The notes under the pieces were generated by a model. The model had not been told where the DNA came from, did not search any database, and saw only the letters and a program-made list of their open reading frames with translations. A DNA stretch of 64,000 nucleotides from Acidobacteriaceae bacterium (GTDB taxonomy: Bacteria; Acidobacteriota; Terriglobia; Terriglobales; Acidobacteriaceae): the NCBI GenBank assembly GCA_030037705.1, contig JASHQE010000039.1, forward strand, positions 37,468 through 101,467. Reading direction: 5' to 3'. A program made the translations under genes and the position numbers. Of the stretch, positions 17,368 through 26,011 are shown piece by piece. Each line of letters begins with the position of its first letter. Position 1 is the stretch's first letter.

Positions 17368-18366
17368 ATGAACTTTGGCGTGATCGGTTATGGATATTGG
17401 GGCCCGAATATCGTGCGCAACCTGATGACCCTGGAGGGGTCACAGGTGTGCGCCATTGCGGACTTAAGCCCTACGGCGCGAGCACGCGCACAGAAGGCTT
17501 ATCCGGGAGTCACGGTGACGCCCAATGCCGCCGAAGTGATTACATCGCCGGAAATCGATGCGATCGCTGTGATCTCCCCTGTTTGGACGCACTACGAGTT
17601 GGCGAAGGCTGCGCTCGAAAACGGCAAACACGTCTTTGTCGAGAAGCCCTTCACAAGTACAGCCGCGCAGGGCGAAGAATTAATCAATCTTGCCTTGCGG
17701 AAGAACCTCAAGATCATGGTGGATCACACCTTTCTTTTTACGGGTGCGGTCCGGCGTATTGCTCAGCTCATTGATCAGGGCGAGCTAGGGAGCCTTTATT
17801 ATTACGATTCGACGCGCGTCAACCTGGGGCTCTTTCAACACGACATCAACGTCCTGTGGGATCTTGCTCCGCATGATCTGTCGATCATGGATTACCTCAT
17901 CAAGGCCAACCCGGAAGGGGTCGTCGCAACTGGAGAAGGGCATTTGAACGGGCATGAGGATGTGGCGTACATGACCATCTATTTCCCGGACCGCGTGATC
18001 GCGCACATCAACGTCAACTGGCTTTCACCTGTAAAGGTGAGAACGACGCTGATCGGCGGCGAAAAGCGGATGCTGGTGTGGAACGATCTCGAGGCTGATG
18101 AGAAGGTCAAGATCTACGACAAGGGTGTGCAGATCACCAACCAGGAAGGCGTCTACAAACTGCTAGTCAACTATCGCTCCGGCGATATGTGGTCGCCGCA
18201 GCTGGAACAGGTTGAGGCGCTGCAGCAGGAGCTTTCCTATTTCGTGGATTGCGTGTCGGCGGGGAAGGAACCATTCAACAACGGACCCGCAGGATTACGA
18301 GTCGTGAAAATGCTGGAAGCGGCCAGCCAGTCGCTCAGCAAGAAGGGCTCTCTTGTTTATTTATGA
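17368..18366 (+). CDS. wbpB: Gfo/Idh/MocA oxidoreductase, WbpB-like 3-dehydrogenase
   Basis: NAD-dependent sugar dehydrogenase with Rossmann motif GVIGYGYWGPNIVRNL, EKPFTS and the active-site Lys of the family, about 332 residues. With the next two genes (acetyltransferase, aminotransferase) it forms the WbpB-WbpD-WbpE-type set. There it oxidises C3 of UDP-GlcNAcA before transamination and acetylation to UDP-GlcNAc(3NAc)A. ATG 17368 gives the proper N-terminus; the track's start at 17149 is inside the previous gene. The stop overlaps the next ATG (ATGA), so translation is coupled. The symbol follows gene order and family, and the exact substrate is inferred. Confidence 0.85.
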   Translation: MNFGVIGYGYWGPNIVRNLMTLEGSQVCAIADLSPTARARAQKAYPGVTVTPNAAEVITSPEIDAIAVISPVWTHYELAKAALENGKHVFVEKPFTSTAAQGEELINLALRKNLKIMVDHTFLFTGAVRRIAQLIDQGELGSLYYYDSTRVNLGLFQHDINVLWDLAPHDLSIMDYLIKANPEGVVATGEGHLNGHEDVAYMTIYFPDRVIAHINVNWLSPVKVRTTLIGGEKRMLVWNDLEADEKVKIYDKGVQITNQEGVYKLLVNYRSGDMWSPQLEQVEALQQELSYFVDCVSAGKEPFNNGPAGLRVVKMLEAASQSLSKKGSLVYL

Positions 18367-18869
18367 ACTCCTATAACTGCATTGCAGAGAGCGTCAAGCT
18401 CGGTAAAGATGTAAAGCTGTCCCAATTCATCAATCTATACGGATGCGAGATCGGAGATGAGACGAAGATCGGCGCGTTCGTGGAGATCCAGAGGAATGCG
18501 ACCATCGGCAAGCGCTGCAAAATCTCAAGCCACACCTTCATCTGCGAAGGCGTGGTGATCGAGGACAACGTCTTTATCGGCCACGGCGTGATGTTCACGA
18601 ACGATTCTTATCCTCGGGCCACAGCCCGCGGCGGAAGCCTGCAGACCGAAGCGGATTGGAAGGTCGAGCCGACGGTGATCCGCAAGGGCGCTTCGGTCGG
18701 TTCGGGTGCAACGATCCTATGCAATCTCAGCGTGGGAGAAAACGCGATTGTCGGCGCGGGTAGCGTGGTCACGAAAGATGTTCCGGCCAATGCCATTGTC
18801 GCTGGTAATCCGGCTAAAGTACTTCGTTATATCGAAGAAAACGTGGAGGCAACGAATGTCCGTTCCTAG
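18363..18869 (+). CDS. wbpD: Hexapeptide N-acetyltransferase, WbpD-like
   Basis: Left-handed beta-helix acyltransferase of about 168 residues with hexapeptide repeats (VKLGKDVKL, IGAFVEIQRNATIGKRC, ASVGSGATILCNLSVGENAIVGAGSVVTKDVP) and the terminal NPAKVLRY. In the WbpB/D/E pathway it acetylates the 3-amino group of the nucleotide sugar. ATG 18363 shares bases with the preceding stop (ATGA). The track's 18249 start is an extension into the upstream gene. Its end overlaps the aminotransferase gene by 14 bases. Family and neighbours agree. Confidence 0.87.
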   Translation: MNSYNCIAESVKLGKDVKLSQFINLYGCEIGDETKIGAFVEIQRNATIGKRCKISSHTFICEGVVIEDNVFIGHGVMFTNDSYPRATARGGSLQTEADWKVEPTVIRKGASVGSGATILCNLSVGENAIVGAGSVVTKDVPANAIVAGNPAKVLRYIEENVEATNVRS

Positions 18870-20094
18870 CAATATTCCTTTCCTCGATCTGGTAACACCG
18901 CACGTGGAGCTTGAAAACGAGCTTACCGAGGTATTCCACAAGGCGCTGCACACCGCCGGTTTCATTGGCGGTCCCATGGTGGAGGGGTTCGAGAATGCTT
19001 TTGCTGCGTTCTGCAATACAAAACATGCTGCCGCTATAAGCAGCGGGACGGATGCACTGCGCTTCGCGCTTATGGCATGTGGCGTGCAAAACGGCGATGT
19101 TGTGCTGACGGTGCCGCACACGTTCATTGCTACGACAGAGGCGATCTCGCAGGCTGGGGCGTTGCCGGAGTTCATCGATATCGATGAGCAGACCTATAAC
19201 ATGTCGGTGGAACGGCTGCAGTTCTTTCTCGAAGAGCAGTGCACACGCAACAGTGCGGGTAAGCTGATCAGCGACCGGAGCGGCCGGCCGGTGACGGCGA
19301 TTGTCCCGGTTCACTTGTATGGCCAGATTGCGGATATGGATCCGATTCTCGAGCTCGCCGATGCGTATGGCCTCATGGTGATCGAAGACGCCTGCCAGGC
19401 TCACGGAGCCGAGTACTTTTCGCGCAAGGCCAATCGCTGGATGAAGGCGGGCTCGATGGGGCGCGCCGCTGCATTCAGTTTTTATCCTGGAAAGAACCTT
19501 GGAGCATGCGGCGAAGCGGGCGCTGCCACAACGAACGATGACGAGATTGCCCGCAAGATCAAGATGCTGCGCGATCACGGCCAGGCGCAAAAGTACTATC
19601 ACGATATCGAGGGCTACAACGGCCGGCTGGACGCGATTCAGGCTGGGCTGCTGCAGGTGAAGCTGGCGCACCTGGCGAAGTGGAATGCACAGCGCCGCGA
19701 ACGGGCGGAGGAGTACAACCGCCTGCTTGCCGGCACCGACGCCATCACGTGTCCCTACGAACCATCCTGGTCGCGAGCCGTATATCACCTGTATGTAATC
19801 CGTACGGCCGATCGCGATGGCATGATGAAGCACCTCAAGGACGCGGGCATTGCGACAGCAATTCACTATCCGATTCCGCTGCACATGCAGAGGGCCTACT
19901 CCTGGCTCAATTACAAAGCAGAGGATTTTCCGGTTGCGTCGCGCGTTGCCGCCGAGATTGTGTCCTTGCCGATGTTTCCGCAACTGACGGCAGAGCAACA
20001 GGAGCGCGTGGCCCAGGAGACACTTGCCTTTGCCTCCAAACCTGCTCTCCAACCCGCGGTGAACGCAACAGCACTCGCAGAAGTTACCGCATAA
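18856..20094 (+). CDS. wbpE: DegT/DnrJ/EryC1 aminotransferase, WbpE-like
   Basis: PLP-dependent sugar aminotransferase of about 412 residues. It opens IPFLDLVTPHVELENELTEV, has the SSGTDALRFAL cofactor region, EDACQAHGAEY, and the PLP-binding Lys in AFSFYPGKNLGACGE. It would install the 3-amino group on the 3-keto uronic acid made by the dehydrogenase at 17368. ATG 18856 follows GGAGG with six-base spacing; the track's 18706 start is spurious. It forms a tightly overlapping operon with the two preceding genes. A dTDP- or UDP-3-keto-6-deoxysugar substrate is the alternative. Confidence 0.9.
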   Translation: MSVPSNIPFLDLVTPHVELENELTEVFHKALHTAGFIGGPMVEGFENAFAAFCNTKHAAAISSGTDALRFALMACGVQNGDVVLTVPHTFIATTEAISQAGALPEFIDIDEQTYNMSVERLQFFLEEQCTRNSAGKLISDRSGRPVTAIVPVHLYGQIADMDPILELADAYGLMVIEDACQAHGAEYFSRKANRWMKAGSMGRAAAFSFYPGKNLGACGEAGAATTNDDEIARKIKMLRDHGQAQKYYHDIEGYNGRLDAIQAGLLQVKLAHLAKWNAQRRERAEEYNRLLAGTDAITCPYEPSWSRAVYHLYVIRTADRDGMMKHLKDAGIATAIHYPIPLHMQRAYSWLNYKAEDFPVASRVAAEIVSLPMFPQLTAEQQERVAQETLAFASKPALQPAVNATALAEVTA

Positions 20095-20133
20095 CCGGCA
20101 CGGGACAACTATTACAGGTTGCGTAGGATTCGC

Positions 20134-21324
20134 ATGGTATCGAACAACGTTGCAGAGAGAACGGTCTCGCCGGATCTTGGGACGGAAGTGACGGCAATGC
20201 AGCAAGGCGCGTCAGTCCGGAGTGGTTCCGGGGAGAGGCGTACCGTTCCGGCCGGACCGCGGCGCAAGGTATGGATCGATCTCGAAAACTCCCCGCATGT
20301 TCCGTTCTTCGGGCCGATCATGCAGGAGCTCGAAAAGCTAAATTACGAGATCGTGCTGACCGCCCGGGATTGCTTTCAGGTATGTGAGCTGGCGGACATG
20401 GCCGGACTGAGATATCGCAAGATCGGTCGCCACTACGGGAAGAACCGCTTAGCGAAGCTGGCCGGGCTGGGAATTCGCGTGCTGCAACTGGCTCCATTCA
20501 TTCTGCGGCAGAGACCGGCGATCAGTGTTTCGCATGGCTCCCGCTCATTGATTGTGCTCTCCGCTCTGCTGGGCATTCGCAGCATCACCATCGCCGACTA
20601 CGAGCATGCCGATCTCCGGCTTACGAAGTGGCTGGGCTCGGAGCGCAAGAAGTGGATCATGACGCCAGAGGTGATTCCGTCTGAGGTCTTTACCAAGAAC
20701 GGAATGCGCCAGGATCACGTGCTGCATTATCCGGGGATCAAGGAAGATGTCTATGTGCCATATTTTCTGCCCGACCCGGCGTTAAAAACTTCCTTCGGGT
20801 TCACTGCAGCGGACGTGGTTGTGGTGATCCGGCCACCGGCGACCGAGGCGCACTATCACAATCCTGAAAGCGAAAAATTATTGATGGCTGTCCTCGAGAT
20901 GCTCGAAGAACATCCGAACGCGCGGGTGGTTCTGCTGCCTCGGACCCATAAGCAGGAAGCAGAGCTGCGCAAGGCTAAACCGCAGTTATTTACCACGGGA
21001 AAAATCATGGTGCCGGAACACGCGGTGAACGGGCTGGACCTGATCTGGTACTCGGACCTTGTGATCAGCGGCGGAGGCACGATGAATCGCGAGGCCGCGG
21101 CTTTGGGCATTCCGGTCTATAGCCTCTTTCGCGGCACGCTGGGAGCGGTGGACAGACACTTGGCCGAGGTGGGCAAACTGATTCTTCTCGAAAGCGTAGA
21201 GGATGTGCACGAGAAACTGAAGCTGGTGCCGCGCGAGAAGACGCCTGCCTTCCGGCCGGGACAGGGAGCCGCGCTTCAGGCAGTGGTGAACCACATTCAC
21301 GCGGTCATGGAAAGTCGAGGCTGA
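20134..21324 (+). CDS. DUF354 family protein (GT-B-like)
   Basis: About 396 residues with DUF354 features: KVWIDLENSPHVPFFGPIM near the start, SHGSRSLIVLSALLGI, DYEHADLRL and YSDLVISGGGTMNREAAALG near the end, giving the two Rossmann-like halves seen in UDP-GlcNAc 2-epimerases and glycosyltransferases. Members occur in polysaccharide loci of archaea and bacteria; the reaction is not established. ATG 20134 follows TAGGA at five bases; the first 40 residues are low in conservation. It lies 39 bases after the aminotransferase and four before the next gene, in one operon. It may be a glycosyltransferase for the diacetamido sugar, by inference. Confidence 0.8.
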   Translation: MVSNNVAERTVSPDLGTEVTAMQQGASVRSGSGERRTVPAGPRRKVWIDLENSPHVPFFGPIMQELEKLNYEIVLTARDCFQVCELADMAGLRYRKIGRHYGKNRLAKLAGLGIRVLQLAPFILRQRPAISVSHGSRSLIVLSALLGIRSITIADYEHADLRLTKWLGSERKKWIMTPEVIPSEVFTKNGMRQDHVLHYPGIKEDVYVPYFLPDPALKTSFGFTAADVVVVIRPPATEAHYHNPESEKLLMAVLEMLEEHPNARVVLLPRTHKQEAELRKAKPQLFTTGKIMVPEHAVNGLDLIWYSDLVISGGGTMNREAAALGIPVYSLFRGTLGAVDRHLAEVGKLILLESVEDVHEKLKLVPREKTPAFRPGQGAALQAVVNHIHAVMESRG

Positions 21325-21328
21325 CGGG

Positions 21329-22438
21329 ATGCTTTCAGAGGCAGTGATGAACCGCGAGCAGCAGGACGTGGGTGCCCGGGGCATCTCCGAATTGTGCGAT
21401 CTGGCAGCGCGGGGGCTGGTTCCCATGCTCGATCCGAAGGCGCAGATCTTTTGCAACATCTACAACCAGACCGCCCAAGGAATGCAGCGCGAGGAGCTGT
21501 CGCCGCGCTACACGATGATGACCCTGTTGGGGCTGCAGCGGTACGAGCAGTCCGGCCGCCGCTCGCCCGTAGCGATCGCGCCAGTGCTGGAGAGGCTGCT
21601 CGGGGATACGCGTTGGCTCACAAGTGCGGGCGACCTGGGACTGCTGCTCTGGACCTGCTCGGAACTGGCGCCGGAGCGATTGCCGAAGGTCTATGAAGCA
21701 GTGCGGGCGCAGGAAGCCTTGACGCGCTTTGCCGATGGACGGCAGGGCTGCACGATGGAAGTGGCGTGGTACCTCACCGGGCTGGCGTCTTGCCTGATGG
21801 TTGGAGACGTGGGTCTTCCTGGACTAGAGAAACAGATCGCAGCGGCGCGGACAATCCTCAAGGACAACTGCGGAAAATCCGGTGTGTATGGGCATCGCAG
21901 CCGCAAGGCGGGCTACATCCGGCACAGGATCGGCAGCTTTGCCGACCAGGTGTATCCCACCATCGCCTTTGCACATCTGGCTCAGGCGCAGGGCAATGAA
22001 GATGCGCGGGCCATGGCGCTCCGTACTGCGACAAAAATGTGCGAACTGCAAGGGCCGCTCGGCGAGTGGTCGTGGCAATACGATGCGGCGACGGGCAGAG
22101 TCGTGAGCCGCTATCCGGTCTATTCGGTGCATCAGCACGCGATGGCGCCCATGATGCTGCTTGCCGCAGCCGAGGCTACGGGGCGCGACTTCAGCGCTGC
22201 CATCTACAAGGGGCTGGCGTGGATCAGCGGCAACAACGAGATGCATCGCGATTTCATCGAGCCTTCGCTCGGCTTGGTTTGGCGGTGCATCTACCTTGAG
22301 GCGTTCGATAAGTATGTGGATGTCGCTCTGCGATTTTTCCAGTTGCGCAACGGTGTTGCTCCTGTTCAGTTGAAAGTTCGTTACGAGTGCCGGCCCTATG
22401 AATTGGGTTGGCTGCTCTATGCCTTTGCGGGAAAGTGA
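21329..22438 (+). CDS. Unrecognised alpha-helical protein, possibly an (alpha/alpha) toroid
   Basis: 369 residues, no signal peptide or membrane segment. The sequence is mostly helical with aromatic loops such as GPLGEWSWQYDAATG, YPVYSVHQHAMAPM and HRIGSFADQVYPTIAF, a pattern seen in six-hairpin glycosidase-like or terpene-cyclase-like toroids, but I do not recognise a family. His, Trp and acidic residues in these loops could form an active site. It starts four bases after the DUF354 gene and ends before a miniature element, so it belongs to the WbpB/D/E operon. The function may be sugar or polysaccharide modification in the cytoplasm. This is a real gene by context and codon pattern. Confidence 0.7.
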   Translation: MLSEAVMNREQQDVGARGISELCDLAARGLVPMLDPKAQIFCNIYNQTAQGMQREELSPRYTMMTLLGLQRYEQSGRRSPVAIAPVLERLLGDTRWLTSAGDLGLLLWTCSELAPERLPKVYEAVRAQEALTRFADGRQGCTMEVAWYLTGLASCLMVGDVGLPGLEKQIAAARTILKDNCGKSGVYGHRSRKAGYIRHRIGSFADQVYPTIAFAHLAQAQGNEDARAMALRTATKMCELQGPLGEWSWQYDAATGRVVSRYPVYSVHQHAMAPMMLLAAAEATGRDFSAAIYKGLAWISGNNEMHRDFIEPSLGLVWRCIYLEAFDKYVDVALRFFQLRNGVAPVQLKVRYECRPYELGWLLYAFAGK

Positions 22439-22486
22439 ACCCGCCATCGTCCCGTTCCGGTAACCTCGCTTCAAGTTTTCCAGCCG

Positions 22487-22612
22487 GTATCTCCGGTAGT
22501 GGGTCAGTTTGAATATTTTTCTCTCAGGGGCTAAAGCCCCGATTAATTTTTTGACCAGTTGACGTACGGGCTAAAGCCCGTACCCTTCAAACTGACCCAC
22601 CACCGTATCTCC
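22487..22612. mobile_element. 110-bp MITE with 8-bp target duplication
   Basis: The element (22495-22604) has 19-base terminal inverted repeats, GGTAGTGGGTCAGTTTGAA against GGTGGTGGGTCAGTTTGAA (18/19). It is flanked exactly by the direct repeat GTATCTCC (22487-22494 and 22605-22612). Inside are two palindromes, GGGGCTAAAGCCCC and GTACGGGCTAAAGCCCGTAC. No coding capacity. An 8-base duplication fits families such as IS1595 or IS66; the source transposase is not in the window. Confidence 0.85.
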
Positions 22613-22625
22613 TGATCGCCAATGT

Positions 22626-23837
22626 ATGCGCGCACTCTATAGTTTTCCGCACAAACTGGGCGCTGATCGCATCTGCTATACAGCTTGGCAGCAGGTGAAC
22701 GGGCTGGTTTCAGCCGGCGCAGAGGTTGCGCTCTATGCGGGAGCGCTGACGCGCCCGGTACCCGATTCCGTTGAGGTGCACACGACGCTTGCGCGCGGCA
22801 AGCTGCGCCTGCCGTACAAGCTCGTTGGCAAGCTGCGGGCGCTTGCGCTGCACGACAAGATCGTCGCGCATCAACTGAAGAAGTTTGCCGGCAAAATCGA
22901 CGTGGTTCACGTCTGGCCCTGCGCAGCATTGGCAACCATCGCGGCGGCGAAGCGGCTGGGGATTCCTACGGTGCTGGAACGGCCGAATGCGCACACGCGG
23001 TTTTGCTATGAGGTGGTCGCTGCGGAGCATCGGCGCGTCGGGATCCAGACGCCGCACGATGATTACCTGCCGAATGAAGCGGTGCTGGCACGGGAAGAGG
23101 CGGAGTTTGCCGCATGTGATTTTCTGCTTTGCGCATCGGAGTTTGCGGCCAAGAGCTTCCTCGATCTCGGCTACCCGCAACAGAAGATCCTTCGGCATCG
23201 TTACGGCTTTGATGAGACGGCATTCTTCCCTGCCGCCACAGTGCGCGAGCGCGGAAGGCCATTTACTGCACTTTTTTGCGGGGTCGATGCAGTGCGGAAG
23301 GGCTTGCATCTGGCCATGGAAGCATGGCTGGCCTCGTCCGCCAGCAAGGATGGCGTGTTTTGGATCGCCGGCGAACTCATGGACGAATTCAAGAACCGGT
23401 TTGCAGAATATCTTGCACATCCCAGCATCGTGCAGCTCGGCCATCGTCATGATGTACCGCAGTTGATGCAAAAAGCCGATATTTTGCTGATGCCGTCCAT
23501 CGAAGAGGGGTTCGGCTTGGTCTGTGCGGAGGCGATTGCCGCTGGATGCGTGCCCCTGGCTTCCGACGCCTGCACGGAGATGTGCCGTCACATGGAAAAT
23601 GCGCTGGTGCACAAGGTCGGGGATGTTGCCGCTTTGCGCCAGCAAATCTCCCAACTGTATGACAATCCAGAACTGCTGGCCGCACTGCGGGCCGGAGCGT
23701 TGCGGAGTCGAGGGGAATGGACGTGGTCAGAGGCGGGTATAGCCCTGGTGGAAGCGTACCGGCAAGCTGTTGGCAGCCGCAGCACTGCCAGTTCTAACTG
23801 TGGGGCAGCCTTCGAGATTTCGCGGAGCAGGGCGTAG
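22626..23837 (+). CDS. Glycosyltransferase family 4
   Basis: 403-residue GT-B enzyme. The N-domain begins MRALYSFPHKLGADRICYTAW. The C-domain shows FCGVDAVRKGLHLAMEAW, then the donor-binding stretch MPSIEEGFGLVCAEAIAAGCVP with the EX7E-type acidic pair. HVWPCAALATIAAAK and ERPNAHTRFCYE are typical of the inner-loop region. It probably adds one hexose to the growing lipid-linked unit in the cytoplasm. ATG 22626 lies only 13 bases after the MITE flank, so the element may supply part of the upstream sequence and no clear ribosome site is visible. Donor sugar unknown. Confidence 0.9.
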   Translation: MRALYSFPHKLGADRICYTAWQQVNGLVSAGAEVALYAGALTRPVPDSVEVHTTLARGKLRLPYKLVGKLRALALHDKIVAHQLKKFAGKIDVVHVWPCAALATIAAAKRLGIPTVLERPNAHTRFCYEVVAAEHRRVGIQTPHDDYLPNEAVLAREEAEFAACDFLLCASEFAAKSFLDLGYPQQKILRHRYGFDETAFFPAATVRERGRPFTALFCGVDAVRKGLHLAMEAWLASSASKDGVFWIAGELMDEFKNRFAEYLAHPSIVQLGHRHDVPQLMQKADILLMPSIEEGFGLVCAEAIAAGCVPLASDACTEMCRHMENALVHKVGDVAALRQQISQLYDNPELLAALRAGALRSRGEWTWSEAGIALVEAYRQAVGSRSTASSNCGAAFEISRSRA

Positions 23838-23983
23838 GGACCAATTTGATTCTGTGAATTCGAAGATTCATATTGAGGAAAATAGGGGTACTTTGGTGCG
23901 GTAATTTTCTCGGGGTTGGGGTCGCGTAAACTAAAGTAATGTTTCAAGGGCCCCGATATCGTGGAGTGAAGGAGACCCCGCTC

Positions 23984-25588
23984 ATGGCAAGACGTATTAC
24001 CCGATTTTTCCTTTTCGCGGTCTGCGCGACCTTTCTCGGGAACAACCTGTTCGCCGCAGCAAACTGTCCTGCGTCAGTTCCGTCCGGCATAACCTCGTGC
24101 TATTTCGCCGATTTCGCGAGCGGCTCGGACACCAATGCGGGCACCAGCGAGGCCGCGCCGTGGCAACATTTCCCCGGCATGATCGGCTGCACAAAAAACT
24201 GCTCCAGCACTACCCCGGCGGCAGGTGAGGGCTTCATTCTGAAGGGTGGAGATACCTGGACCAGCGCGGCGCTCGGCTGGTATTGGATTTGGAGTGGTAC
24301 GAGCACGACGTCCTCACCGGGATGCAGTGGCAGCGGCTGTATCTACATAGGGGTCGATCCAAACTGGTATACCGGCAGCGCTTGGGCCCGGCCGATCCTG
24401 AATGCGGGAGGTGCGGCTCTCACGGGCGGCACGCTGGGCAACACGATTTTTGGCTGTTACTGCAATTACGTTGTTTTCGATAATGTCGAGCTGACGGGAT
24501 TGTACTGGAGCGGCGTTCCGGCTTATGGAACCGGCAATAACATCGGTTTGGCCGGCGGCTCTCCTGGGATCGGCACCAATGACACGTTCGAGCACCTGTA
24601 TATTCATGGATGGTCGCACGGCTCCTCTTCAAGTGGCACAGTCGAGAATCCTTGCGGTTTTACCGGCGATACGGGCGATCCGAACAACAACGTCAATACA
24701 ATTCTTGAATACAGCGTCATCAGCGGCGCTGATACGACGCAAGACAGTTGCTCGCTCGTCTTCGGCAGCCCGCCCTATGTTGCGTATAACGTCTTCGAGT
24801 ATGGTTCCTCGGCCATGGTGATTGATGGGACAACCACCGTCCACGACAATATTGTGCAGAACGTCGTGACGTCGTTTGATTCCTCGGCCCATGAAAACGG
24901 ACTCGAAATCAACTTCAGCAAAAATGTGACGGTATACAACAATATCTTCCGGCATATCGGCTCAGGTTCGCTGACAGTTTGGCTCGCTCCGGATTCCGGT
25001 TCGACAACCTACTTTTTCAACAACGTGGTGTATGACACGGATATCACCAATGTGCTCGATCTTGCGGCCAGCCTGAACGGGGGAACGGGCTCGGACGTGC
25101 TCTGGAACAACACGGTCGAGTGTGGGCCAGACTCCAATCCGGACGTAGTATGCGTGGCGAACATAAGTTCTGCGGTCAAGTCTGTGACCCTCCAGAATAA
25201 TTTGTTCATCACGAATGCCGGAAGTTATTGGAGCACGGGCGGAGTAACGCCGACCCTCGGCAACAATATTCTGATGACCAAGACAACCGCGACCTCGCAA
25301 GGGTATACCTCGTCGGAAGCGTACGCCTTTTCTCCCACTGCGGCATACCCGACAGATGCAACACCAAGCCAGGGAAGTTCGGCGACTTCGCTCTGCTCGG
25401 CTTCGGGAGCCGGCGCTTGCAGCAACGATACGACCTACGCAGTGGTCTATAACACAACGAACCACACAGTAAGCTCGCCTGCGCGGACCAGCAATGCATG
25501 GAGCAGTCCTCCGGATGTGGGTGCTTACTCCTATACCAAGGCGCCGTCTCCACCACAGAATGTCCAAGGGACGCCACAACCGCAATAG
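23984..25588 (+). CDS. Secreted parallel beta-helix protein
   Basis: About 534 residues with a signal peptide (RFFLFAVCATFLGNNLFAAANC) and a right-handed beta-helix body rich in N/G/S turns (NVELTGLYWSG, NTILEYSVISGAD, VTVYNNIFRHIGSG, VTLQNNLFIT). Such folds are typical of polysaccharide lyases, epimerases and hydrolases, so extracellular EPS processing or binding is likely but unproved. No catalytic triad is clear by eye. The C-terminus ends with a PPQNV tail also seen in the protein at 51488. ATG 23984 follows AAGGAG; ATG 23939 has no ribosome site. About 145 bases separate it from the GT4 gene. Confidence 0.8.
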   Translation: MARRITRFFLFAVCATFLGNNLFAAANCPASVPSGITSCYFADFASGSDTNAGTSEAAPWQHFPGMIGCTKNCSSTTPAAGEGFILKGGDTWTSAALGWYWIWSGTSTTSSPGCSGSGCIYIGVDPNWYTGSAWARPILNAGGAALTGGTLGNTIFGCYCNYVVFDNVELTGLYWSGVPAYGTGNNIGLAGGSPGIGTNDTFEHLYIHGWSHGSSSSGTVENPCGFTGDTGDPNNNVNTILEYSVISGADTTQDSCSLVFGSPPYVAYNVFEYGSSAMVIDGTTTVHDNIVQNVVTSFDSSAHENGLEINFSKNVTVYNNIFRHIGSGSLTVWLAPDSGSTTYFFNNVVYDTDITNVLDLAASLNGGTGSDVLWNNTVECGPDSNPDVVCVANISSAVKSVTLQNNLFITNAGSYWSTGGVTPTLGNNILMTKTTATSQGYTSSEAYAFSPTAAYPTDATPSQGSSATSLCSASGAGACSNDTTYAVVYNTTNHTVSSPARTSNAWSSPPDVGAYSYTKAPSPPQNVQGTPQPQ

Positions 25589-25621
25589 CAGCCCGGTTAC
25601 GGCACACGAAAGACCGCGGGT

Positions 25622-25650
25622 CGGCTGAAGGACGTAAGAGCCTTCAGCCG
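25622..25650 (+). terminator. Perfect 10-bp hairpin after the beta-helix gene
   Basis: CGGCTGAAGG and CCTTCAGCCG pair fully around a nine-base loop, 34 bases after the stop. No T-run follows, so it is a candidate terminator or mRNA-stabilising hairpin. Confidence 0.5.
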
Positions 25651-26011
25651 ATCGATGGTGTGGATCGTTGCCTCTCTTCGGACCGGCGCGCCGGTTCCGG
25701 GAATATAGATAAGAGCCTGTTTCTACACGTAAGTTATATTCAACCCACTCGGTCTCATTTTTCCCGCTGAGTTTATCCCTGTCTATCTTCACTCTCCGTC
25801 ATTCCGGGGCGGGATATTAGAGCAGTTCCCAAATTCATATGGACTTTTTAAAAGTCGTATAGGGCGGCGTTTTCTTGAGGAAAACGCCACTTGGCAGGCA
25901 TGCTTTCGGACTGCACCAATTTGGGAACTGCTATAAACCCAAAGCAGATTAAAAACAGGTCAGAGCCGGAGCGGCGGCTTGCGAGAATCAATCCGAACCC
26001 AGCAGGTTTCG
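25651..26011. other. Intergenic region with a MITE
   Basis: About 360 bases between the beta-helix and methyltransferase genes. Its middle is a TA-flanked miniature element (25818-25935). Nothing else recognisable was seen; the promoter of the downstream operon may lie in the last 75 bases. Confidence 0.4.
25818..25935. mobile_element. TA-flanked 114-bp MITE, copy 1
   Basis: The element (25820-25933) is bounded by TA dinucleotides and has terminal inverted repeats (GAGCAGTTCCCAAATT against AATTTGGGAACTGCTA) plus an internal GGCGTTTTC/GAAAACGCC hairpin. A copy of exactly the same length and high similarity lies inverted at 62800-62917. The TA boundary and lack of coding capacity suggest mobilisation by an IS630/mariner-type transposase, which is not in the window. 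Confidence 0.85.

Noticed and set aside
18814-20205. 463-residue reverse ORF antisense to the aminotransferase
   Set aside because: It mirrors a well-supported forward gene; an open antisense frame is common in high-GC DNA.
24962-25792. 276-residue reverse ORF antisense to the beta-helix protein
   Set aside because: Arg-rich, no family, fully overlapped by a secreted protein with a clear signal peptide.
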